Shown here one piece after another: positions 15,436 through 23,454 of a stretch of 46,438 nt of DNA. The position numbers were made by a program, and so were the translations under genes. This DNA is from Mycobacterium sp. 1165178.9 (GTDB taxonomy: Bacteria; Actinomycetota; Actinomycetes; Mycobacteriales; Mycobacteriaceae). The first letter of the stretch is position 1. Every line of letters begins with the position of its first letter. The notes under the pieces are model-generated. The model worked only from the letters and a program-made list of their open reading frames with translations. It was not told where the DNA came from and ran no database searches. The stretch spans positions 1 to 46,438 of the forward strand of contig NZ_LZMB01000291.1 in NCBI RefSeq assembly GCF_001673555.1, written 5' to 3'.

Positions 15436-16656
15436 ATTTCCGACGACAAGGTGCTCAGCGGAGTTCGTGTGCTGGAGGTTGCCGCGTGGACGTTCGTGCC
15501 CTCGGCCGGCGCGGTACTCGCGGAGTGGGGCGCAGAAGTCATCAAGGTCGAGCCGCGTAGCGGCGGTGATCCCCAGCGCGGACTGGTCACGATGGGGATC
15601 GTTGACGGGGGCGGCGGGTCGGTCAACTACATGATCGAAATCCCCAACCGGGGTAAGAAATCCATCGGGGTGGACCTGAGCACTCCCGGCGGTCAGGAAG
15701 TGGTGCGCGAGCTGGCCAAGACCTGCGACGTGTTCTTGACCAGTTACCTGCCGGAGCGCCGCAAGAAGTTCGGCATCGACGTCGAGGACATCAACGCGGC
15801 CAACCCGAGCATCGTTTATGTGCGGGGGTCGGGGCACGGGCCGAAAGGCCCCGATGCCGACAAGCCTGGCTATGACGGTGTGTCCTACTGGGCGCGTGGG
15901 GGAATCGCTAACGTTCTCACCGAGGAGGCCGACGAGCTGGTGCGTTCGCGTCCCGCGTTCGGCGACCTGCTCGGCGGGATGACGATCGCGGGAGGGATCG
16001 CCGCCGCGCTCTACAAGAAGGCGACGACCGGTAAAGGCTCGGTTGTCGACGTCTCGCTACTCGGGCTGGCCGCATGGAACCTCAGCCCCGACATCGCGGT
16101 AAGCCAAATACACGGCGGCAGTGCCATTCCCAAGTATGGGCACGCCGATTCACCCAACCCGCTGGTGGCCACCTACCGCACGAAAGACGACCGCTACGTG
16201 CAGCTGATGATGCTGCAACTCGACAAATTCTACGCCGAGGCCATGCGGGTGATTGGTCTGCCCGAGTTGGTCGACGATCCGCGATTCGCCGATCCCGCAG
16301 CGCGGTTCGAGAACCGGGTAAGTCTGGTCGCGCTGCTGGACGAGGCGTTTGCCAAGCGCACGTTGGCCGAATGGCGCGAGACTCTGGCGGCACTCTCGGG
16401 GGCATGGGGAATCGTGCAGACACCGGCCGAGCTTTGTCAGGACCCCGCCGTCGTTGCGAACGGCTACATCGCGCACACCCAGACCGTCGGCGGAGTGCCA
16501 TTTTCGTTGCCCACCAACCCCGTTCAATTCGACGGGCGATCGGTTGTCCCGCCCGGAGCGCCCGAGCACGGCCAGCACACTGAGGAAGTCCTGATGGATG
16601 CCGGCATCGACTGGGACACGATCACGAAGTACAAGGAATCCGGGGCGATCCTTTGA
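15436..16656 (+). CDS. CaiB/BaiF family CoA-transferase
   Basis: A formyl-CoA transferase-like (family III) enzyme of about 400 aa moving CoA between acids. It has the N-terminal Rossmann part (LSGVRVLEVAAWTFVPSAGAVLAEWGAEVIKVEP), the catalytic Asp in SRPAFGDLLGG, and TGKGSVVDVSL. The start is uncertain: GGGGAGG (15424-15430) is five bases before an ATT codon at 15436 (reading ISDDKVLSG), while the first normal start is GTG 15451, 20 bases from that site, giving 401 aa. The P450 that follows overlaps its stop (TTGA), so they are translationally coupled. Confidence 0.86.
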   Translation: MSDDKVLSGVRVLEVAAWTFVPSAGAVLAEWGAEVIKVEPRSGGDPQRGLVTMGIVDGGGGSVNYMIEIPNRGKKSIGVDLSTPGGQEVVRELAKTCDVFLTSYLPERRKKFGIDVEDINAANPSIVYVRGSGHGPKGPDADKPGYDGVSYWARGGIANVLTEEADELVRSRPAFGDLLGGMTIAGGIAAALYKKATTGKGSVVDVSLLGLAAWNLSPDIAVSQIHGGSAIPKYGHADSPNPLVATYRTKDDRYVQLMMLQLDKFYAEAMRVIGLPELVDDPRFADPAARFENRVSLVALLDEAFAKRTLAEWRETLAALSGAWGIVQTPAELCQDPAVVANGYIAHTQTVGGVPFSLPTNPVQFDGRSVVPPGAPEHGQHTEEVLMDAGIDWDTITKYKESGAIL

Positions 16657-17864
16657 GCTCAGCGATCTCCATCGAATTCGACCCATTCTCGACCGAATTC
16701 TTCAATGGGGCCTACGACACCTACAGACGGCTGCGTGACCAGGCACCCATCTATTACAACGCGAAGTGGGATTTCTGGGCGCTTACCCGGTACGACGATG
16801 TAGCACCCGCAACCAAAGACCACGAAACCTTCTCGTCAGCCAAGGGCGCGACGCTGGACATGGTCAAGGCGCACGACGACGCCATCCCGGTACCCAAGGT
16901 GATCATCTCCATGGACCCGCCCGAGCATCAGAAGATGCGCAGGCTCGTCAGCAACGTATTCACCCCGCGGTCGATCGCCGCGTTGGAAGATATGGTGCGC
17001 GACAAGGTCTATGAGCGCATCGAGGCGCTGGATCTGGCGTCCTTCGACGTCGTTGCCGACTTCTCGGCCCTGTTTCCCAACGAGGTCATCACCACCATGC
17101 TGGGCGTGCCGAAGCAGGACCGCGACCAGATCCGGCTCTGGCTGGACTTGCTGCTTGAGCGCCATCCTGGCGAGATCGCCACCACCAAGCGGGGATACCA
17201 GGCCTCGGTGAGTACGGGCCTGTATTACTACGATTTGGTGCAGCAGCGGCGGGCCCACCCAGAAGACGACATGATCAGCCGATTGATCGAGACGGAGATC
17301 GAACGTGATGGCGTGGTGGAGAAGCTCACTGACGTCGACATCACGGGTTTCGCAACAATGCTCGGAGGGGCGGGCGCCGAAACGGTCACCAAGTTGGTGG
17401 GCAACGCGATGGTGGCGTTCGCCGATTTTCCCGACCAGTGGCGCAAGCTTCGCGACGACCGAAGCAAAATCCCGGCCGCGGTGGAGGAGTTGCTGCGCTA
17501 CGAGGCGCCTTCGCAGTATCAGGTCCGGACCGCCACACGCGACGTCATGTACTACGGGACAACGATTCCGGCAGGCAGTGCAGTGCTACTGGTAACAGGC
17601 TCGGCGACCCGGGACGAGCGAATGTTCGACGACCCCGACCGGTTGGACATCGATCGAGACCGCAAGATGGGTTTCAACCTCGCGTTCGGCTACGGCATAC
17701 ACAGTTGTCTCGGTGCGGCGCTGGCTCGGATGGAGAGCCGCATCGCACTCGATGCGCTGTTGGACCTGCTTCCCGAGTACGAAGTCGACCGCGACGGGCT
17801 ACAGCGGGTGGCCATGGCGAATGTCTGTGGCTGGTCCAATGTTCCCGTGCGCAGGGTCGGCTGA
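16653..17864 (+). CDS. Cytochrome P450 (C)
   Basis: A 403-aa P450. I-helix GGAGAETVTK is near residues 239-247, ExxR is in EELLRYE near 278, and haem loop FGYGIHSCLG gives Cys352. TTG 16653 overlaps the CaiB stop by four bases. The N-terminal region (FDPFSTEFFNGAYDTYRRLRDQAPIYYN) resembles that of P450 B, suggesting a related substrate class. It is convergent with the TetR gene ending at 17875. Confidence 0.92.
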   Translation: MSSAISIEFDPFSTEFFNGAYDTYRRLRDQAPIYYNAKWDFWALTRYDDVAPATKDHETFSSAKGATLDMVKAHDDAIPVPKVIISMDPPEHQKMRRLVSNVFTPRSIAALEDMVRDKVYERIEALDLASFDVVADFSALFPNEVITTMLGVPKQDRDQIRLWLDLLLERHPGEIATTKRGYQASVSTGLYYYDLVQQRRAHPEDDMISRLIETEIERDGVVEKLTDVDITGFATMLGGAGAETVTKLVGNAMVAFADFPDQWRKLRDDRSKIPAAVEELLRYEAPSQYQVRTATRDVMYYGTTIPAGSAVLLVTGSATRDERMFDDPDRLDIDRDRKMGFNLAFGYGIHSCLGAALARMESRIALDALLDLLPEYEVDRDGLQRVAMANVCGWSNVPVRRVG

Positions 17865-17874
17865 GGCCTGCCGT

Positions 17875-18477
17875 TCAGCGCCGGCGCGCGCCGCCGTCGA
17901 CGAACCCTTTCACGACGTAGGCCCGCACGAAGTCGGCCACCGCGTCGTCGTCGCGCATATCGATCGTCGGCGACGGAGTCGTGAACAACGAGAATAGGAT
18001 TCGAGCAAACCACTCGGTCGCAGTGGGGATGTCGAGATCACTTCGGACCTCGCCGGTCAACCTGGCAGCCGATACGTACGGCGCCAGGAACTCGGTGCAT
18101 TCCTTGAGAAGCATTGCGGCGTTCTTGGTCATCATCAGGCTGACTTCCGCCTCGTCGAAGTATGCTTCCGGCTCGACGACGCGCCGTGCCTGGCTCACGA
18201 AGACGGCGGCTTCCACAAGCCGGCCCTCCAGGGTGCTACCGCCGCGACGGTCGATCGCCTTGGCCATGTTGCGGTAGAACCGCTGCGATGCCGCCTCCGC
18301 GCAGGCCTCGACGATTGTCTCCTTGTCCCGGAAGTATTCGTAGAACGTGCTGCGGGACACGTCGGCCGCCCGCGCAATGTCGACGACCGTCGTCTTGGCC
18401 AGGCTCTGGGTCCGAAAGCAGGCGAAGGCCGCCGCAATGATGGCAGCGCGGGTGTCGGTCGCGGTTGCCTGCGTCAT
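17875..18477 (-). CDS. TetR/AcrR-family transcriptional regulator
   Basis: A complete 200-aa TetR protein. The helix-turn-helix at residues about 10-55 reads TRAAIIAAAFACF, then TTVVDIARAADVSRSTFYEYF and RDKETIVEA. The ligand domain is generic. It follows the Ltp2-like gene after 45 bp on the same strand, so it may be read through from that operon or from its own promoter. No copy of either operator family lies before it. It is one candidate for the protein that reads the GAGAAT-N4-ATTCTC sites, with no direct evidence. Confidence 0.9.
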   Translation of the reverse strand: MTQATATDTRAAIIAAAFACFRTQSLAKTTVVDIARAADVSRSTFYEYFRDKETIVEACAEAASQRFYRNMAKAIDRRGGSTLEGRLVEAAVFVSQARRVVEPEAYFDEAEVSLMMTKNAAMLLKECTEFLAPYVSAARLTGEVRSDLDIPTATEWFARILFSLFTTPSPTIDMRDDDAVADFVRAYVVKGFVDGGARRR

Positions 18478-18522
18478 GGAGGACCCCTTTCTAGCTTCCG
18501 GTCAGGGTAGCGGTGTTGCGAC

Positions 18523-19692
18523 TCAGCGGTCGGGCGAGAGGATCAGCCCGCTGGTCGGGACGCCGGTTCCCGACGTGACCAGGACATGTTCTACGTCGTC
18601 GACTTGGTTGTAGGACGTGCCGCGCACCTGTCGAACCCCCTCGGTGATCCCGTTCATCCCGTGGATGTAGGCCTCGCCGAGCAGGCCGCCGTTGGTGTTG
18701 ATCGGCATCCGTCCGCCCAACGACAGTTCGTCGATCGACACAAAATCCTTGGCCTCGCCCCGTCCGCAGAACCCGAGCTCCTCGAGTTGGGTGAACACGA
18801 ACGGTGTGAAGTGGTCGTACAGGAACGCCGTCGAGATGTCATCCGGTTTCAGCCCGGAGTCGCGCCACAGCTTGTCGCCTACCACGCCCATTTCGGGTAG
18901 CCCGGTGATCTCTTCGCGGTAGTAACTTGTCATCACCTCGCCGTCGTAGGCGGCGCCTTGGGCGGCCGCGGTGATGACGGCGGGTGGCTTGGGCAGATCG
19001 CGCGCGCGCTCGACGCTGGTCACCACCATCGCGACGCCGCCATCACTTTCCTGGCAGCAATCCAGCAGGCGCAGCACCGGCTCGATGATCCAGCGCGACT
19101 CCTGGTGCTGCTCAAGGGATATCGGCTTGCCATAGAACCAGGCGTCTGGATTGTTGGCGGCATGTTGGCGGTCGATGACAGAAACCTTGCCGAAGTCGGC
19201 GTTGGTGACCCCGTAGGTCGACATGTACCGCTGAGCGTGCAGGGCGACCCACGCGGCCGGCGTCATGAACCCGAACGGGGCATATGGAGCCATCCACAAC
19301 GGCGTCACACCGGGTTGGCGTCCAGCGCCGCCGAAACGAAAGCCGGAGCGCTCGTTGAATGCTCGGTAACACACCACCGCCTCGGCGGCACCCGTCGCAA
19401 CGGCCATAGCGGCCTGCATCACCGTGCCCGCCGCTGCTCCGCCGCCGTGCGGCACCCTGGTGAAGAACGAGAGGTTCTCGATGCCGACGTTGCGGGCGAC
19501 CTCGATCTCCTCGTTCTCGTCGACGGTGAACGTCACCATCCCGTCGATCTCGCGGGGACGCAGGCCCGCATCGTCGATGGCCGCCTTGACCGCCTCGCAG
19601 GCAAGCTGCATTTCGGTGCGGCCAGACTCCTTGGAGAATTCAGTCTGGCCGATACCGGCGAGAGCCGTTTTCCCGCCGATGCCCGCGCTCAC
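18523..19692 (-). CDS. Ltp2-like thiolase-fold aldolase
   Basis: A 389-aa thiolase-superfamily protein. The nucleophilic cysteine loop is replaced by VPHGGGAAAG, so it is not a working thiolase. It keeps the two tyrosines expected of the steroid aldolase Ltp2: Tyr292 in LYDHFTP and Tyr342 in GEAYIHGMNG, fifty residues apart, as I recall for Tyr294/Tyr344 in characterised Ltp2. Ltp2 cleaves the 17-hydroxy-3-carbon side chain as propionyl-CoA and needs a DUF35 partner, which is encoded at 21261-21680. The start is GTG 19692, overlapping the upstream stop by four bases; it follows the ChsH1-like gene. Confidence 0.88.
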   Translation of the reverse strand: MSAGIGGKTALAGIGQTEFSKESGRTEMQLACEAVKAAIDDAGLRPREIDGMVTFTVDENEEIEVARNVGIENLSFFTRVPHGGGAAAGTVMQAAMAVATGAAEAVVCYRAFNERSGFRFGGAGRQPGVTPLWMAPYAPFGFMTPAAWVALHAQRYMSTYGVTNADFGKVSVIDRQHAANNPDAWFYGKPISLEQHQESRWIIEPVLRLLDCCQESDGGVAMVVTSVERARDLPKPPAVITAAAQGAAYDGEVMTSYYREEITGLPEMGVVGDKLWRDSGLKPDDISTAFLYDHFTPFVFTQLEELGFCGRGEAKDFVSIDELSLGGRMPINTNGGLLGEAYIHGMNGITEGVRQVRGTSYNQVDDVEHVLVTSGTGVPTSGLILSPDR

Positions 19693-20141
19693 GCATCGAC
19701 CCCATCGAGCAGGCTGAGCACCGCGGTGCCGGAGACATGCGCTCCGAGGCTGTTGGTGCCCTTGAAGGTGACCTCCACCAAGCCCTCTCCGTCGGCCGAC
19801 GACTTGTCGGTGACGCTGCCTTCGAAGCGCAACGGATCGTTGGGGTAGGCGGGAACACCGAGGCGAACGGAAAGCTTCTTGACCATTGCCTCGGGTCCAG
19901 CCCAGTCGTGCAAAAACTTCACACACAGCCCGTTGGTGGTCAGGATGTTGAGGAAAATGTCCTTGGAGCCTTGGGAATTGGCGAAGTCGCGGTCGTGGTG
20001 CACCGGCATGTAATCACGCGACGCGATGGCGCCCGCGACGATCAGCGTGGTGGTCACGGGCACATCCATCGGTGTGACCTCGTCACCGACATTGACGGTG
20101 TTCCACGCCAGGGTCGTTGTGCGCTTGATGGTGGAGGTCAT
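19689..20141 (-). CDS. ChsH1-like MaoC-fold enoyl-CoA hydratase subunit
   Basis: A 150-aa single hot-dog domain with hydratase signature ASRDYMPVHHDRDFA, as in ChsH1 (Rv3541c), the catalytic half of the steroid side-chain hydratase. ATG 20141 overlaps the preceding acyl-CoA dehydrogenase stop by four bases and its own stop overlaps the aldolase start, so all are coupled. Its partner domain is expected from the MaoC protein at 21680-22255. Confidence 0.87.
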   Translation of the reverse strand: MTSTIKRTTTLAWNTVNVGDEVTPMDVPVTTTLIVAGAIASRDYMPVHHDRDFANSQGSKDIFLNILTTNGLCVKFLHDWAGPEAMVKKLSVRLGVPAYPNDPLRFEGSVTDKSSADGEGLVEVTFKGTNSLGAHVSGTAVLSLLDGVDA

Positions 20142-21250
20142 GTGTCGCTTCCTTCCAGGTATGCGTTGCCGAGCCGGGCCAACTGCAGTGATGCCGACCC
20201 GAGTGCGAGTTCGTTCTGCTTGGCCCACAAGAAATAACGGGACAGCGGGTAGGTGACATCGATTCCCATGCCGCCGTGCACTTGCTGGGCCGAGGAGGCG
20301 ACGCGGGCGCCTGCCTCGGCGGCCCAAAACTTGGCGATGCGGGCCTCTCGATCGGCCGGTCGTCCTTGGGCGATCAACCATGCCGCGTGCCACGTGGTCC
20401 AACGGATGGCTTCGACGTCAATGAACGCGTCGGCGAGACGCTGCTGGACGGCCTGGAAGGATCCAATCGGGCGGCCGAATTGTTCGCGCTCGCTGGTGTA
20501 CTTGGCGGCCAGTTTCAAAGCCCGTTCCACAACGCCGATTTGGATCGCACACAAGCCGACGACGGCGCGGGTGTAGAGCGAGCCGACTATATTCCCGGCG
20601 ACGTGCTCAGTGAGCCGGCGCCCGATCGCACCGGTCATGTCCATATCGGCGTGGGGTTCACCATTGGTGGTGGGCACGGGTGTGATACTCACGCCATCGG
20701 TTCCGGTGTCGACGATGAATAGGCCAGGACCGTCTTCGGTCTGCGCCGAGACGACGACGGCCGCAGCGAGTTGCGCCGCGGGCACGAGCTCCTTGCTGCC
20801 GTCTAGCCGCCACGTGTCGCCGTCGGATCGTGCGGTGGTGCGCGGGGCGTTCGGTTCGGAGTTAGCCGGTTCGACGAGCGCCGCGGTGAGGATCGTGCTG
20901 CCGTCGACCACGCTGGGCAGATACCGCTGCTGCAACACGGAATCGCCGTGCCGTGCAATCGTATCCGCGCCCAGGACGAGCGTGGCATAAACCGGCACCG
21001 GCGCGACGCTGAACCCGACCTCGCTGAGCAGAACACCCAACTCGAGGAATCCGCCGCCGCTGCCGCCCACGGATTCGGGTAGTGCGATGCCGAGTAGGTC
21101 CGCGGACGCCAGTTCGGTCCACAGTGCGGCGTCGTAGCGCACGTCGCCGGTCTCCAGCTCGGTCAGATGCTCGGGCGTGGCGCGGTGCTCGAACAGCTGG
21201 CGCGCAACTTTACCGACGGTCTCTTGTTCTTCGGTGAAGGTGAAATCCAT
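20138..21250 (-). CDS. FadE28/ChsE2-like acyl-CoA dehydrogenase subunit
   Basis: A 370-aa acyl-CoA dehydrogenase. The C-terminal HGGMGIDVTYPLSRYFLWAK closely matches FadE28 (GGMGMDVTYP...RY). In the cholesterol system FadE28 and FadE29 form an alpha2beta2 FAD enzyme that desaturates the 3-carbon side chain. The expected partner is encoded at 22273-23454, though here the two genes are separated by the split hydratase genes. Ten bases separate its start from the DUF35 stop. Confidence 0.88.
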   Translation of the reverse strand: MDFTFTEEQETVGKVARQLFEHRATPEHLTELETGDVRYDAALWTELASADLLGIALPESVGGSGGGFLELGVLLSEVGFSVAPVPVYATLVLGADTIARHGDSVLQQRYLPSVVDGSTILTAALVEPANSEPNAPRTTARSDGDTWRLDGSKELVPAAQLAAAVVVSAQTEDGPGLFIVDTGTDGVSITPVPTTNGEPHADMDMTGAIGRRLTEHVAGNIVGSLYTRAVVGLCAIQIGVVERALKLAAKYTSEREQFGRPIGSFQAVQQRLADAFIDVEAIRWTTWHAAWLIAQGRPADREARIAKFWAAEAGARVASSAQQVHGGMGIDVTYPLSRYFLWAKQNELALGSASLQLARLGNAYLEGSDT

Positions 21251-21260
21251 TGTTTCCGCG

Positions 21261-21680
21261 TTACCTTCGGTCAGCCGGCCGGAATTGGTGCAGCACCAAC
21301 TCGTCGCCGCTCGGCAGTGCTTCGAAGGTCTCGTAGAAGACCTCGACGGGCATGCCGACCTCGATGGCGGCGGGGTCGATGTCGCAGAGGTTCGACACGA
21401 TGCGGACGCCCTCGTCGAGTTCGATGAGCGTGACGACGTAGGGGTACTGCAGGAACGGCAGGGGCGGATACTGCGGCATCACGAAGCTGTACACCGTGCC
21501 CCGGCCCGACGCCACGACGTAGTCCCACTTCAGCGACTGGCACTTGCCGCACATCGGCCTCGGCGGGACGCGCAGCGTCTGGCAGTCCGCGCAGCGCTGG
21601 ATGCGAAGTTCGTTGTCTTTCAGGCCCGACCAGAAGAACTCGGTGTCGGGACTGATGGAGGGGGCGAGTCTGCTGGCCAT
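21261..21680 (-). CDS. DUF35 OB-fold protein with zinc ribbon (ChsH2 C-domain-like)
   Basis: A 139-aa protein: an N-terminal rubredoxin-type zinc ribbon (CADC-x10-CGKC) then an OB fold (GRGTVYSFVMPQYPPLPF, EGVRIVSNLCDI, GMPVEVFYE). In M. tuberculosis this domain is the C-terminal half of ChsH2 (Rv3542c) and is the obligate partner of aldolase Ltp2. Here it is a separate gene. ATG 21680 overlaps the MaoC stop by one base (TGATG). Confidence 0.88.
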   Translation of the reverse strand: MASRLAPSISPDTEFFWSGLKDNELRIQRCADCQTLRVPPRPMCGKCQSLKWDYVVASGRGTVYSFVMPQYPPLPFLQYPYVVTLIELDEGVRIVSNLCDIDPAAIEVGMPVEVFYETFEALPSGDELVLHQFRPADRR

Positions 21681-22255
21681 CAGTCCCCAGCCGTTCCGGC
21701 GGGGGCTCCACCCGTCTTGAATCGCAAAGTGCGAAACCACTGGCGGCCGATGACCTCGCCATTCTGATCGCGGTAGGTGGTCACCCAGGTGACGAAGAAG
21801 CCGTTGCCCATCGCCGTCTTCTTTTCATCCGAGATCGAGTCGAACACCGTCTCGGCGGTGATATGGTCGCCGACTCGCGGATAGCGCTCGATCTCGAACT
21901 CGGAGTTCGTCGCGATGATGCCCGTGTACCCTGCGTCGGACAGAAACTGCAGCGGATTGCTCTTGATTTCGATCGGCACACCGCCGCGCTCGCGAATGCC
22001 CGCCAGTTTCGGTGGGGGCATCGTCCAGCTCTGCAGCATCACCGGCGGCGAGACCAAGCCGCCGTAGCGGGAATTTCGCGCGAACTCCTCATCCAGGTAG
22101 GCGGGGTTCATGTCGTCCAACGCGTGCGCCCAGTGCCGGATCATCGCGGCGTTCACCGGATCGGGTGCGCGCGAGGGCTTGCCGACTCCGTCGGTGGGCG
22201 TGCCGATCAGCGCGTCGAGGCGCTGACGGAGTTCGTCATTGGTCACTTCGGTCAT
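21680..22255 (-). CDS. MaoC-fold protein, ChsH2 N-domain-like
   Basis: A 191-aa hot-dog protein matching the N-terminal half of ChsH2: RHWAHALDDMNPAYLDEEFA, RYGGLVSPPVMLQSWTMP, and FEIERYPRVGDHITAETVFDSI. It likely pairs with the ChsH1-like subunit to form the hydratase. ATG 22255 is chosen because GGGAG lies 11 bases upstream. The usual fusion to DUF35 is broken by a TGATG junction with the next gene. Confidence 0.87.
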   Translation of the reverse strand: MTEVTNDELRQRLDALIGTPTDGVGKPSRAPDPVNAAMIRHWAHALDDMNPAYLDEEFARNSRYGGLVSPPVMLQSWTMPPPKLAGIRERGGVPIEIKSNPLQFLSDAGYTGIIATNSEFEIERYPRVGDHITAETVFDSISDEKKTAMGNGFFVTWVTTYRDQNGEVIGRQWFRTLRFKTGGAPAGTAGD

Positions 22256-22272
22256 AGATGTCGACACTCCCT

Positions 22273-23454
22273 TCAGGAGGCTCGCATGTCGCGGGGTGCA
22301 CGCGGCATTCCGAGACCGGCCATGGCGATGATGTCGCGTTGCAGTTCGTTGGCACCGCCGCCGAAGGTGTTGATGACGGCGAATCGGTAGGCACTCTCCA
22401 GCTCGCCCTGGAGCGGAGCCGACGTTTCCTTGCGCAGGCCGGCTTGGCCCACCACGTCGAGCAGCTCGCGGGCCACCTGCTGGGTGAGCTCGGTGCCGAA
22501 AACCTTTGCGGCGGAGGCCTCGCCCATGCCCAGACCACCCGAGCTCATGTTCGTGTTTACCCGCAGGTTGAGCAATCGGTAGGCCGCGACCTGTGCCTCC
22601 ACCCGTGCCAATGCCTGTCGGACCCAGGGCTGGTCGATGACGAACCCGTCGTCGAGTTCCGTGGTCTTGGCCCATTCCAGCGTCTTGCTGAACAGCGGCT
22701 CCAGCGCACCGAGGTTGCCGAGTGCGGCGCGCTCGAGGTTCAGCTGGTTGGTGACCAGCTTCCAGCCCTGGTTCTCGCCGAGGACGATGGCGCTCTCCGG
22801 GACGCGCACATCGTCGTAGAAGGTGTAGTAGGTCGAGACACCGGGCATCGTGCGCAGTGGTTTCCAGGAGAAGCCGGGCGAGTCGGTGGGCACTATGAAT
22901 ACCGTGATGCCCTTGTGCTTCTTGGCTTCCGGATCGGTTCGGGCCGCCAGCCAGATGTAGTCGGCGAATTCCGCGCCGCTGGTGAACATTTTTGAGCCGT
23001 TGATCACGAACTCGTCGCCGTCGCGTACGGCGCTGGTCCGCAATGAGGCCAGATCGCTTCCCGCGCCGGGCTCGGAGTAACCTATCGCGAAATCGATGGT
23101 GCCCTTGAGGATCGCGGGAAGGAACTTCTGCTTCTGCTCCTCGGTCCCATACTGAATAAGTGTGGGGCCGACCGTGTTCAGCGTGATCATCGGCAGTGGC
23201 GCATGGACTCGGCGTGCTTCCTCGCCGAAGATGTACTGCTCGAGCGCAGTCAGCCCGCTGCCGCCGTACTCGACCGGCCATGCGACGCCAAGCAACCCGG
23301 CCTCGCCGAGCGCCCGCCGACACTCGGTCACCGCGGCTCCACCCTCCATCAAGCCTGCGATCGCCTTGCGGCGTTCGGGGGTCATCACGGCTTCGAGGCG
23401 TTCGCGGTAGCTCTTTCGAAGCTGTTCCTGCTCGGGGGTGTAGTCGAAATCCAT
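22273..23454 (-). CDS. FadE29/ChsE1-like acyl-CoA dehydrogenase subunit
   Basis: A 393-aa acyl-CoA dehydrogenase strongly resembling FadE29 (Rv3543c): TLNTVGPTLIQYGTEEQKQKFLPAIL, FAIGYSEPGAGSDLASLRTSAVRDGD, FADYIWLAARTDPEAKKHKGI and a C-terminal FGGGANELQRDIIA. It would bind FAD and form the alpha2beta2 partner of the FadE28-like protein. ATG 23454 overlaps the P450 stop by one base. Confidence 0.9.
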   Translation of the reverse strand: MDFDYTPEQEQLRKSYRERLEAVMTPERRKAIAGLMEGGAAVTECRRALGEAGLLGVAWPVEYGGSGLTALEQYIFGEEARRVHAPLPMITLNTVGPTLIQYGTEEQKQKFLPAILKGTIDFAIGYSEPGAGSDLASLRTSAVRDGDEFVINGSKMFTSGAEFADYIWLAARTDPEAKKHKGITVFIVPTDSPGFSWKPLRTMPGVSTYYTFYDDVRVPESAIVLGENQGWKLVTNQLNLERAALGNLGALEPLFSKTLEWAKTTELDDGFVIDQPWVRQALARVEAQVAAYRLLNLRVNTNMSSGGLGMGEASAAKVFGTELTQQVARELLDVVGQAGLRKETSAPLQGELESAYRFAVINTFGGGANELQRDIIAMAGLGMPRAPRDMRAS

